Under the pieces are notes generated by a model. That model made no database searches. It was not told the DNA's origin and worked only from the letters and a program-made list of their open reading frames with translations. 9,037 nt of DNA from Prevotellaceae bacterium (lineage in GTDB: Bacteria; Bacteroidota; Bacteroidia; Bacteroidales; Paludibacteraceae). The stretch spans positions 1-9,037 of the forward strand of contig JAITNR010000122.1 in NCBI GenBank assembly GCA_031290375.1, written 5' to 3'. Shown piece after piece: positions 1-6,100 of this stretch. The stretch's first letter is position 1. Every line of letters starts with the position of its first letter. Made by a program: the position numbers and the translations under genes.

Positions 1-706
1 CTTCTGCCGTGCCCGTCCAACTGATATCTGCTGTAGTTTGAGCAATGGTAGAGCCTGGCACCGTCACAGCACTTGGACGCGCACAGCTACTGCCTGTAAC
101 ACTGACGTTGTCAACAGCAACAGGAGGGTAATTGAGAGAGCTGTCACACCAGAACAGAAACACAATCTTTCTTGTTGTACTGCCCGAAACATAGTTGGGT
201 AGTAATAAACTTGAATGTTGCCATGTTGCCTGTCCGATAAAAGTCCCCAAATAATACACGTTTGCTCCTGATATCCATGGGACATCCGGTGATGATGATG
301 ATATGTAAGTTGCCGTCCAGGAAGGCAGTGGCATATCCGATGGAACACTAAACACCTGTACCCTGTCATAATTAAAGGTTGTTCCCTCCTCACCCATTAT
401 TGCCCAATCAAATGAAAGGGTACATTCGAGATAATTACCAAAATCAACGTTCATGTACGCCGAAGCATAAGTTGTTGCGGCGGAATAACCACTGCTACTT
501 CCGTCACTGGTAATATACAGGGAATTACCGGGATTCCCAATTCCCGCGCCTATCATCCAATGGTTAGCACTGCTGGACGCAAGTGTCCAGTAAGTACTCA
601 CGGAAGAACCTTCAAAGTCCTCCGTGAAGGGCACAGTATAGGCTGTCTGCGCCACTCCGTACATGGCAAATAAGGCTGCCATGATTAACATAATCAATTT
701 TTTCAT
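1..706 (-). CDS. Secreted adhesin-like protein, N-terminal part (choice-of-anchor J/MAM-like domain, then FN3); runs off the window
   Basis: The reading frame is open from ATG at 706 to the window edge (235 codons seen, C-terminus missing). Residues 1-19 are a signal peptide (MKKLIMLIMAALFAMYGVA) with likely cleavage before Q20, so the product is exported. Residues about 24-205 resemble the beta-sandwich 'choice-of-anchor J' or MAM-like domains of Bacteroidota surface proteins: an early FTEDFEG motif, HWMIG, a YLECTLSFDW strand, YDRVQVFSVP, and a closing VAVDNVSVTG strand. From residue 208 (CARPSAVTV...ADISW) a fibronectin type III module begins. This architecture is common in type IX-secreted proteins, which end in a C-terminal sorting domain; that part lies outside the window, so the export route is inference. 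A promoter about 140 nt upstream gives an unusually long leader. The ligand or substrate is unknown. The gene is certain; the domain names rest on sequence pattern only. Confidence 0.85.
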   Translation of the reverse strand, partial: MKKLIMLIMAALFAMYGVAQTAYTVPFTEDFEGSSVSTYWTLASSSANHWMIGAGIGNPGNSLYITSDGSSSGYSAATTYASAYMNVDFGNYLECTLSFDWAIMGEEGTTFNYDRVQVFSVPSDMPLPSWTATYISSSSPDVPWISGANVYYLGTFIGQATWQHSSLLLPNYVSGSTTRKIVFLFWCDSSLNYPPVAVDNVSVTGSSCARPSAVTVPGSTIAQTTADISWTGTAE

Positions 707-743
707 AAAAATAAAATATTAGATTAAACCTTCCTACTCTGTT

Positions 744-765
744 AAGGCTTTTCGGAGACCGCCTT
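744..765 (-). promoter_or_regulatory. Hairpin in the long 5' leader of the secreted-protein gene
   Basis: The leader between the promoter at 846-853 and the ATG at 706 is about 135 nt. Near its end, AAGG (744-747) can pair with CCTT (762-765) around an inner CGG (753-755) / CCG (759-761) stem, with an internal bulge. The long leader and GC-rich island in AT-rich DNA suggest a structured untranslated region. I recognise no known riboswitch class, and the stem is short, so regulation here is inference. Confidence 0.3.
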
Positions 766-845
766 TTGTTATTTTCGTAATGATACGGTTAAAATTTTGT
801 ATAACTGTCTTGATTCTGAAATCTACTTTTGTTCATTATTAAGTG

Positions 846-877
846 CAAAGGTAGGCTATTTTTTTTAATTGTGCAAA
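846..877 (-). promoter_or_regulatory. Bacteroidota-type promoter of the secreted-protein gene
   Basis: On the minus strand, TTTG (877-874), a 20-nt spacer, then TACCTTTG (853-846) matches the Bacteroidota -33 TTTG / -7 TAnnTTTG consensus. Transcription would start near 838-840 and run into the gene starting at 706. Confidence 0.75.
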
Positions 878-965
878 TTTATTTTTTACATAATTTTCAT
901 AGATTTCATAATTTTATGCCAATCAACTCGCATGGCTTGAATTAATATCGTTGTTCAATCCTGCG

Positions 966-1011
966 GGTTGAGGTATTGGCAGCCTTCAGCCGTAAGTTTC
1001 ACTTACGGTTA
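966..1011 (+). repeat. Dispersed hairpin repeat, copy 1 (plus orientation)
   Basis: This 46-nt element starts GGTTGAG and ends with the 8-bp hairpin CCGTAAGT-TTC-ACTTACGG plus TTA. It aligns without gaps to the reverse complement of 8991-9036, with 38 of 46 positions identical by my hand alignment. The stem differs between the copies by a paired change (A-T here, G-C there), so the hairpin is preserved. This suggests a repeat family whose structure matters. Confidence 0.65.
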
Positions 1012-1070
1012 TTAACATTTTGTCCTGCGGACATAAATGCAATTATCATGCAAAGTTCGTATTTTTTTTA

Positions 1071-1103
1071 TTATTCATTGTTCATTGTTCATTGTTCATT
1101 ATT
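1071..1103 (+). repeat. 7-bp tandem repeat (CATTGTT)n
   Basis: CATTGTT occurs three times in a row (1076-1096), followed by a partial fourth copy and flanked by TTATT. A similar ATTATTCATTGTTCATTATT stretch lies in the opposite orientation at 8871-8904. A second 7-bp tandem, TCTTAAC, occurs twice at 1143-1156. These are simple low-complexity repeats of the kind scattered in Bacteroidales spacers. Confidence 0.7.
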
Positions 1104-1231
1104 TTTGTTCTACGGACATAAAAGTTCGCATTATTTATTATCTCTTAACTCTTAACTTCTCGATTTTAGTCCACCTCAAAATTACTCAAAAACAACGGTC
1201 CTCAAAAAAAATTTTCCCGATGAAAAATAAA

Positions 1232-1263
1232 TTTGTTTAAGTCAAAAAAAAGTTGTTACTTTG
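1232..1263 (+). promoter_or_regulatory. Bacteroidota-type promoter of the RRM gene
   Basis: TTTG at 1232-1235, a 20-nt spacer, then TTACTTTG at 1256-1263 match the -33 TTTG / -7 TAnnTTTG consensus with one mismatch (T for A at the second position). The start point would be near 1270, giving a leader of about 55 nt. Confidence 0.7.
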
Positions 1264-1275
1264 CATTCGTTTTTG

Positions 1276-1292
1276 AGTGCACAATTTGCACT
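1276..1292 (+). promoter_or_regulatory. Hairpin at the 5' end of the RRM leader
   Basis: AGTGCA (1276-1281) and TGCACT (1287-1292) form a 6-bp stem with loop CAATT. It sits a few bases after the predicted transcription start. A stem-loop here could stabilise the mRNA or be bound by the encoded RNA-binding protein; both are inference. Confidence 0.4.
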
Positions 1293-1324
1293 TGAAATTT
1301 GTTTTATTTAAAAATTTTATTTTA

Positions 1325-1570
1325 ATGAATCTTTACATTGGAAACCTGAATTATAGAATTCGGGAAGGTGAGCTTCAATCAGCTTTGGAGCAGTTTGGCG
1401 AAGTTATTTCGCTTAGGGTAGTAAAAGACCGTGATACAGGTCGTTCAAAGGGCTTCGGCTTTGTTGAATTTGCAGATGCAGATGCAGCAAGACAGGCGAT
1501 TGAAAATCTCAACGGGAAAGAATTTGACGGCAGGCCGTTAGTTCTCAAAGAAGCAAGTCCTCGCTCATAG
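1325..1570 (+). CDS. Small RNA-binding protein with a single RRM domain (Rbp family)
   Basis: The 81-residue product is essentially one RNA recognition motif and should bind single-stranded RNA in the cytoplasm. Both signatures are present: RNP2 LYIGNL at residues 3-8 and RNP1 KGFGFVEF at residues 42-49, with the aromatic residues Y4, F44 and F46 that stack on bases. The usual DRDTGRSKG loop precedes RNP1. Stand-alone RRM proteins are common in Bacteroidota (RbpA, RbpB and RbpC of Bacteroides thetaiotaomicron), where they act as post-transcriptional regulators in place of Hfq-like proteins. I chose ATG 1325 because MNLYIGNL is the normal family start; an in-frame ATG at 1277 would add 16 hydrophobic residues and begins inside the leader hairpin. 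The long basic or glycine-rich tail of some relatives is absent. It has its own promoter and terminator, so it is probably monocistronic. Targets cannot be read from the sequence. Confidence 0.95.
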   Translation: MNLYIGNLNYRIREGELQSALEQFGEVISLRVVKDRDTGRSKGFGFVEFADADAARQAIENLNGKEFDGRPLVLKEASPRS

Positions 1571-1595
1571 CAGTATTTTTTTCTTTATTATGTGT

Positions 1596-1627
1596 AAAAC
1601 TTTCGCTAATTTTGGCGGAAGTTTTTT
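1596..1627 (+). terminator. Intrinsic terminator of the RRM gene
   Basis: AAAACTTTCGC (1596-1606) pairs with GCGGAAGTTTT (1615-1625), 11 bp with one G-T pair and an 8-nt loop, ending in a run of six T (1622-1627). It lies 26 bases after the RRM stop codon. Confidence 0.8.
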
Positions 1628-1663
1628 GTGATAATAACAATTTTTAAGACATTTTTAGTCGAA

Positions 1664-2506
1664 ATGAAAAACAATTGGATTTATATTTTACTTTGTCTTC
1701 TCGGATTTGTATTTTTAGGATTAATGATTTTGACCGCAGTTAATTGGTTTTTGGTCAGTTCAACCAGCCTGGACACAAATTTTGTGCAGAAAGGAAGTCA
1801 GTTGCTTCAAGGAATTTGTGTGTTTTTACTTCCTGCTGTTTTAACTGCAAAATTTGTGTCCGATACCCCACTTAAATATCTTCGGTTACAGAAAAGTAAT
1901 GCTAAATGTGTGATACTCACGATAGTTTTTGCGTTGTTCGCTATCCCTGCAATTGATTTGTTTACGCAGTTGAACGCCAAAATGCACTTACCACAATTTA
2001 TGCATGTCATAGACGAGTGGATGCGGCAAATGGAAGAACAACTCGAAGAAGTAACCGAACAAATGCTCTCTGTTAGCACTGTTGGCGGTCTGTTGGTAAA
2101 TATTTTCATTGTCGGAATGGTGGCGGCAATATGCGAGGAAATTTTGTTTAGAGGGCTTATACTTAGAATGTTAGAAAGTAAATTTGGAATGCATTTGGCG
2201 GTGTGGCTTTCGGCAATAATTTTTTCCGCAATTCACGTTCAATTTTTCGGTTTTTTGCCTCGTATGCTTTTAGGAGCGGGCTTTGGATATATGGCAGTTT
2301 GGAGTGGCTCGCTTTGGTTGCCTGTCATTGCTCACTTTATTAACAACACAACTGGGATAATTGGGTTCTACCTTATACACAACAAACTCATTATTACCGA
2401 TTTGGACTATAACAATATGCCAATAAACCCAATTTTCAGCGTTGCCTGTATTGTTATATCAATTGCTTCGTTGATTTTAATGAAAAAAGTGAATAACGTG
2501 TCCTAA
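1664..2506 (+). CDS. CPBP family intramembrane metalloprotease
   Basis: The 280-residue product is a multi-pass membrane protein with the three motifs of CPBP (Rce1/CAAX-type, Abi) intramembrane proteases. They are EEILFRG with E158, E159 and R163 (EExxxR), FSAIH with F187 and H191 (FxxxH), and HFINN with H224 and N228 (HxxxN). These Glu and His residues form the metal/glutamate active site, so the enzyme looks intact. Hydrophobic segments lie at about 8-32, 47-63, 83-99, 142-157, 177-193, 199-214, 217-238 and 258-274, with a charged soluble stretch (about 105-135, EWMRQMEEQLEEVTEQ) between the third and fourth. Family roles range from CAAX-type processing to bacteriocin self-protection; the substrate is unknown, and no prenyl-protein or bacteriocin gene is nearby. 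The frame is open back to a GTG at 1628 (12 more residues), but that codon abuts the T-run of the preceding terminator, so ATG 1664 is preferred. No promoter is obvious; it may depend on readthrough. Confidence 0.9.
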   Translation: MKNNWIYILLCLLGFVFLGLMILTAVNWFLVSSTSLDTNFVQKGSQLLQGICVFLLPAVLTAKFVSDTPLKYLRLQKSNAKCVILTIVFALFAIPAIDLFTQLNAKMHLPQFMHVIDEWMRQMEEQLEEVTEQMLSVSTVGGLLVNIFIVGMVAAICEEILFRGLILRMLESKFGMHLAVWLSAIIFSAIHVQFFGFLPRMLLGAGFGYMAVWSGSLWLPVIAHFINNTTGIIGFYLIHNKLIITDLDYNNMPINPIFSVACIVISIASLILMKKVNNVS

Positions 2507-2533
2507 CATTCAAATCATTTGGACTTTTTGTAA

Positions 2534-2576
2534 AAAATAAAAGCGGCTAACATCTAATCTTAGCCGCTTTTATTTT
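2534..2576. terminator. Bidirectional terminator between convergent genes
   Basis: A perfect 17-bp inverted repeat (2534-2550 with 2560-2576) has the GC-rich core AGCGGCTAA/TTAGCCGCT, a 9-nt loop and A-rich/T-rich outer arms. It therefore works as a rho-independent terminator read from either side. It sits between the stop codons of the protease gene (2506) and the leftward response regulator (2590). Confidence 0.9.
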
Positions 2577-2589
2577 ACACGTTCTCCTT

Positions 2590-3276
2590 TCAGGGCACCA
2601 ACAGTTTATATCCCTTGCCGTGAATATTGATAATTTCCACACGCGAGTCTTCTTTGAGGATTTTCCTGAGTTTTGTAATATAGACGTCCATGCTTCTGGC
2701 ATTGAAGTAGTTGTCTTCAACCCAAATGCTTTTCAGTGCATAATTCCTTTCCAGTATGCTGTTTGCGTTTTGTGCAAGCATAGTGAGCAGTTCTGATTCT
2801 TTGGTAGTGAGCTTTATCTTTTCTTTACCTGCTCTAAGCGTCTGCTTTTGAGTGTCAAAAGTGAATTTCCCGATAGAATACTCGGTAACACCCATTCGGA
2901 GACTGTTAAGATTTACTCGTCTCAAAATTGCCTCAATTCTAAAAAGCAACTCTTCCATAGAGAACGGCTTTGTAATATAGTCATCCGCACCAATTTTGAA
3001 ACCTGCCAAAATATCCTCTCTTAGCGACCTTACAGTTAAAAAAATTATAGGAATATCAGGCTCCTCTTTCTTTATTTCTTGCGCCAGAGTAAAACCGTCC
3101 TTTTTAGGCATCATAACATCCAAAATACAGATGTCGTATTTTGAATTGATAAAAGATTGATAACCCTCTTCGCCGTCCTGCATCAAATCAACATCGTAGC
3201 CTTTGGCTATAAGATACTCTTTTAACAACATACCCAAATTGTCATCATCCTCACATAATAAGATTCTCGTTTTCAT
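2590..3276 (-). CDS. rprY: OmpR-family response regulator, RprY-like
   Basis: The 228-residue product has an N-terminal receiver domain (about 3-120) and a C-terminal OmpR/PhoB winged helix (about 132-228). Receiver residues are complete: acidic pocket E9, D10 and D11, phosphate-accepting D53 in LDVMMPKKDGF, T81, and K103 in the ITKPF motif. The DNA-binding part shows FTFDTQKQ, LTTKESELL, NARSMDVYITKLRK and INIHGKGYKL, typical of the family. The wording of the protein, notably CEDDDNLGMLLKEYL and SMDVYITKLRK, closely recalls RprY of Bacteroides and Porphyromonas, a regulator linked to oxidative stress and sodium transport in P. gingivalis. The symbol is assigned from memory of that sequence, without alignment. 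It follows the kinase gene by 60 nt on the same strand, so the two are probably one transcript ended by the hairpin at 2534-2576. Phosphorylated by its partner kinase, it would activate or repress promoters; targets are unknown. Confidence 0.93.
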   Translation of the reverse strand: MKTRILLCEDDDNLGMLLKEYLIAKGYDVDLMQDGEEGYQSFINSKYDICILDVMMPKKDGFTLAQEIKKEEPDIPIIFLTVRSLREDILAGFKIGADDYITKPFSMEELLFRIEAILRRVNLNSLRMGVTEYSIGKFTFDTQKQTLRAGKEKIKLTTKESELLTMLAQNANSILERNYALKSIWVEDNYFNARSMDVYITKLRKILKEDSRVEIINIHGKGYKLLVP

Positions 3277-3336
3277 ACAAATTACTTTTTTATTTTTACT
3301 GATTTAGAATATTTTTTAATTATTAATTACTTCTTT

Positions 3337-4785
3337 TTATTCAAAATTTTCGATTACTGCGGGCAACTTGATAACAAACTTGGTGCCAACACCAAATTCG
3401 CTCTCAACTTCGATTGAACCTTTATGTTCTTCAACAATTTTCTTTACATAAGCCAAACCGAGTCCATAGCCCTTTACATCGTGCTTGTTGCCTGTTGATA
3501 CGCGATAAAATTTCTCAAAAATATGCTTAATGTCATTCTTTTTAATCCCAATACCGTTGTCTTCTATTGATACAAAAACGTTATCCTTTGAGTTCCACGT
3601 AGAAACATTGATTATCAATGGGGAATCTTTGCGGTATTTTGCCGAATTTTCGAGCAGATTGTAAATAACGTTGGTAAAATGCGTATCGTCCAACAGTGCT
3701 ATCGGATTTTCGGCATTCAGAGCAGAGATTATTTTGCCATCTTTTGAACTAAATTTGATTGAGAAGTTTTTTACAATCCTATCTATCAGCTCATTAATAT
3801 CATCTTCTTTGAGCTTTAAAACTGATTTTTGCGTTTCAAATACTGACGTCTGCAATACTTTTTCTACCAAGACGGTAAGTCTTTTTGTTTCGTCAGAAAT
3901 GACCCTTGAAATATGTTCCAATATCGCCGGCAACTTCAATACAGCCCCATCTTTGAGCATTTGAGATGCCAAATAAATTGAGGCTATCGGAGTTTTCAAT
4001 TCGTGTGTCATATTGTTAAGGAACTCCGTTTTTGTTTCCTGTCCCCTTTTTTGCACCAAAAGGTAGTATAGAATGGAAACGACAGTTAAAAACAGTAAAA
4101 GTGTGATTATCATTGATGGAACAGCCATCTTGGTTGCCTTTTGACGAAAAGAATTTTCATTTGAGAAACAGATGTTTATAAAATAGGGGTCTTTCTTTTT
4201 TTCATAAGGGAAAAGTTCCTGTTGAAAACGCAATCGACTGTTTTTCAGTTTGATATTGTAGTTAGAAAAAAATTCTCTGTTATCCTTGTCCAAAATTGAA
4301 AAGTAGAACGGTTGCTCAATGCCCACATCTTGCAGCCTCGTGGTTGTTTTTTCGAGCACATTGCTAAAATCAATTTTTTTGCTGATAAACAGGTTTGCAT
4401 CATTAATCATCAGCCGAGCCATAACTTTATTGACTATCTCCCTGTTCCTCAGATATTTCTTTTGGTAATTTTCGGTTATAACTCTATTTACGCCTTGTAT
4501 GGACGAGTTTATCTCCTTTGATTTCAGATTCAATTCGTTTTCGGATGTGCCATTTGTAATTACGTCTAAATCAAGTATATTACTTGTTATCTCTTCCAAA
4601 TAATTTTTTATTTCTTCATCTTCAATTTCATTTTCTATTTCGTGTAAAACGCTCTCTACCGTCAGTCTGAAATGCTGTTCATACAACAACGCTGTCCGAC
4701 CAATAAGCCCCAATTGAAGGACTACCAGTCCAACAACTATGAACGCTAAAACAGCTATCGGTATCCAAATTTTAGTCTTTTTCAT
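3337..4785 (-). CDS. rprX: Membrane sensor histidine kinase, RprX-like
   Basis: The 482-residue product has two transmembrane helices (about 6-28 and 222-244) flanking an extracytoplasmic sensor region of about 190 residues that I do not recognise. The cytoplasmic part is a complete HisKA-HATPase kinase: H-box with phosphorylated H261 in MTHELKTP, N-box around N376-N380 (NLLENSAKY), G1 box DNGIGI (409-414), F-box FEKFYR (423-428) and G2 box GYGLGLA (439-445). It should autophosphorylate and pass phosphate to D53 of the adjacent regulator. Kinase-then-regulator order matches rprXY of Bacteroides, and the kinase core recalls RprX; the symbol is by recognition only. I start it at ATG 4785 (MKKTKIW). 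The frame extends to 4830, but the promoter box TACCTTTG lies inside that extension, so the upstream ATG would not be transcribed. Confidence 0.92.
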   Translation of the reverse strand: MKKTKIWIPIAVLAFIVVGLVVLQLGLIGRTALLYEQHFRLTVESVLHEIENEIEDEEIKNYLEEITSNILDLDVITNGTSENELNLKSKEINSSIQGVNRVITENYQKKYLRNREIVNKVMARLMINDANLFISKKIDFSNVLEKTTTRLQDVGIEQPFYFSILDKDNREFFSNYNIKLKNSRLRFQQELFPYEKKKDPYFINICFSNENSFRQKATKMAVPSMIITLLLFLTVVSILYYLLVQKRGQETKTEFLNNMTHELKTPIASIYLASQMLKDGAVLKLPAILEHISRVISDETKRLTVLVEKVLQTSVFETQKSVLKLKEDDINELIDRIVKNFSIKFSSKDGKIISALNAENPIALLDDTHFTNVIYNLLENSAKYRKDSPLIINVSTWNSKDNVFVSIEDNGIGIKKNDIKHIFEKFYRVSTGNKHDVKGYGLGLAYVKKIVEEHKGSIEVESEFGVGTKFVIKLPAVIENFE

Positions 4786-4805
4786 TTTCAAAATAATTTC
4801 GACTG

Positions 4806-4813
4806 CAAAGGTA
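4806..4813 (-). promoter_or_regulatory. -7 box of the kinase-regulator operon promoter
   Basis: CAAAGGTA on the plus strand reads TACCTTTG on the minus strand, an exact match to TAnnTTTG. Transcription would begin about 13 nt before ATG 4785, giving a very short leader. I see no clear TTTG -33 box at the usual distance. Confidence 0.65.
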
Positions 4814-4948
4814 ATTGTTTTTTTTAACACTTACACGTGCTTTTAACATTATTTTTATTTATTTATATTAAATTTAATGTAAAAATAGAGATAATGCTGT
4901 TTTAAACTGTAAATTTAACTAAACAGGGGTGAAAGGTCGGAAAACGAA

Positions 4949-4980
4949 AGCAGGAAGAAAACTTTCGTTTTCCTCCTGCT
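4949..4980 (-). terminator. Terminator of the lipoprotein gene, with an alternative fold
   Basis: In the minus-strand transcript, AGCAGGAGGAAAAC pairs with GTTTTCTTCCTGCT around a GAAA tetraloop, a 14-bp stem with one G-U pair, followed by UUCGUUUU. It begins 20 nt past the lipoprotein stop codon. A second, mutually exclusive 12-bp stem can form between 4939-4950 and 4962-4973 (GGAAAACGAAAG/CTTTCGTTTTCC). Confidence 0.8.
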
Positions 4981-5000
4981 CAATTAAGGAAAATTCTAAA

Positions 5001-6053
5001 TCAGAACTTTAATTGTCTAACAGGTTTTTGTGCCGACTTTGGTGCAACTTGTTTTGCAGGTTTTTGTGCAGGTGCTCCTGCACTCGTTACTGCCAATGAG
5101 CCTGAGTAGCTAACATTGATTGTGCTGCCAAAATAACTCATCCCTGTCAAGGTAAAGCCAGTTGTTGTAACCGTTACAGAACCGGACACAAGGAAGTATG
5201 GACCATTACCATTGACTACATACGTACCTCCACCCATTTCACCTATCTCGGGGGTAGTGGCCGCTACTGTATTACGCGCAAGAGTGCTATTAATTGGATA
5301 AGTGCCTGTAGGAACCGTAGTTAAACCTGTCCCTGTACAAATGAAATCCACGAGAGCACCGTTACTGCTGGGATCCGTAACTATAAGTGCAAGATTGTCG
5401 CCGCCTGATGAATAGTAGTCGCCCCAATTAGTACCATCATACAGTGTTGTGCAACTCAGACTAACAGAGCTAACCGTTCGTGGCTCTTCAGCATAAACTG
5501 CAGGAATGTCCTCAACCTTAATGTCGCCTTCGTAATAGAATTGTGTTGTACCACCCTCTACGCCTGCAGTAACAAAATCACCCTGTAGCAGATAACCTTT
5601 GCTTGTTTTTGTAACAGTAAGAGTACCACTCTGATGAGTAAAGTAACTTACTGCCTCGTTCTTTATTACTGCCATCCCTGTGTAGTTTTCGCCTCCTAAT
5701 ACAGTTAATGCATCGAGGGATTGTGTTGCGTCATACTTATATATCCCTTCCGCAGGAACATACATGTTGTCACTTCCCGTCGCTGTAGCAGAAATCAGAG
5801 TAACATAGTAATAATTACCATCTTCCCCTGTTAAATAACCATCCTCAACAACAGCAGGCTCTGTTGAGAACTCATACGTAAACTGGTGGTTGTTGTTTGT
5901 TAATGCATAATAAAAAGCATCAATTAACAATGTTTTTGCACCTTTCGGTGTTGTTGTACCTTGCTCCGGCTCTTTAGTTTTGCAAGACGTGAAAAGTAAC
6001 ACCGTTGTTGCCATTAAAAGCAATCCTGTTCTAAAAAAATTCTTTTTCTTCAT
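5001..6053 (-). CDS. Lipoprotein with two copies of a beta-rich module and a basic tail; function unknown
   Basis: The 350-residue product starts with a lipoprotein signal peptide (hydrophobic 11-21, FTSC with lipidated C24). The residues after the cysteine (KTKEPE) are lysine/acidic as in Bacteroidota surface-export signals, so it may be flipped to the cell surface (inference). The mature part is two diverged copies of one module, about 41-178 and 198-320. Both contain a VP-A/T-x-G-x-Y element (residues 99-105 and 247-252) and end in a matching block, SGTLTVTKTSKGYLLQG (142-158) against SGSVTVTTTGFTLTG (290-304), then YYEG or SYSG. High Thr/Ser/Gly/Tyr content and alternating hydrophobics indicate beta-sandwich folds. 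The last 25 residues are a Lys/Ala/Pro/Gln tail holding a 12-residue repeat (AQKPAKQ at 329, AQKPVRQ at 341). I know similar modules in Bacteroidales lipoproteins but no assigned function. It has its own promoter and terminator and no partner gene in the same transcript. Confidence 0.88.
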   Translation of the reverse strand: MKKKNFFRTGLLLMATTVLLFTSCKTKEPEQGTTTPKGAKTLLIDAFYYALTNNNHQFTYEFSTEPAVVEDGYLTGEDGNYYYVTLISATATGSDNMYVPAEGIYKYDATQSLDALTVLGGENYTGMAVIKNEAVSYFTHQSGTLTVTKTSKGYLLQGDFVTAGVEGGTTQFYYEGDIKVEDIPAVYAEEPRTVSSVSLSCTTLYDGTNWGDYYSSGGDNLALIVTDPSSNGALVDFICTGTGLTTVPTGTYPINSTLARNTVAATTPEIGEMGGGTYVVNGNGPYFLVSGSVTVTTTGFTLTGMSYFGSTINVSYSGSLAVTSAGAPAQKPAKQVAPKSAQKPVRQLKF

Positions 6054-6100
6054 AACAATAATAATTTGGTTATTAATTAATAATATAAAATCTCATTTTG

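Larger units (their letters stand above)
956..1118. repeat. Cluster of four triloop hairpins (REP-like palindromes)
   Basis: Four small palindromes with 3-nt loops follow one another. CAATCC-TGC-GGGTTG is at 956-970 (one G-T pair). CCGTAAGT-TTC-ACTTACGG is at 990-1008. TGTCC-TGC-GGACA is at 1021-1033. TGTTC-TAC-GGACA is at 1106-1118 (one G-T pair). The last two sit in similar contexts (TTGTyCTrCGGACATAAA followed by AAGTTCG or AAAGTTCG), so they look like diverged direct copies. They lie about 205 bp before the next start codon and are not placed as a terminator of any gene I can identify. An interspersed, REP-like element is the best reading. Confidence 0.6.
707..1324. other. Gene-free spacer between divergent genes
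   Basis: No credible protein gene lies here. From left to right it holds the leader and promoter of the leftward secreted-protein gene (707-877), an AT-rich stretch, a cluster of short palindromes (956-1118), ATTCATTGTT- and TCTTAAC-type low-complexity repeats (1071-1156), and the promoter and leader of the rightward RRM gene (1232-1324). The open frame at 1037-1240 only translates the low-complexity repeats and has no protein-like composition. Confidence 0.8.

Noticed and set aside
283..303. GAT trinucleotide run (GATGATGATGATAT region)
   Set aside because: It encodes a serine run within the secreted protein and is too short to suggest a contingency locus.
64..393. 109-aa frame with a run of histidines
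   Set aside because: It is out of frame with the clear signal-peptide protein on the same strand; the histidines come from TCA serine codons read in a shifted frame.
1071..1103. Possible CRISPR array from the regular CATTGTT units
   Set aside because: The units are 7 bp and directly adjacent, with no spacers; this is a simple tandem repeat.
1037..1240. 67-aa plus-strand frame
   Set aside because: It translates the CATTGTT tandem repeat and nearby palindromes and lies upstream of the RRM promoter.
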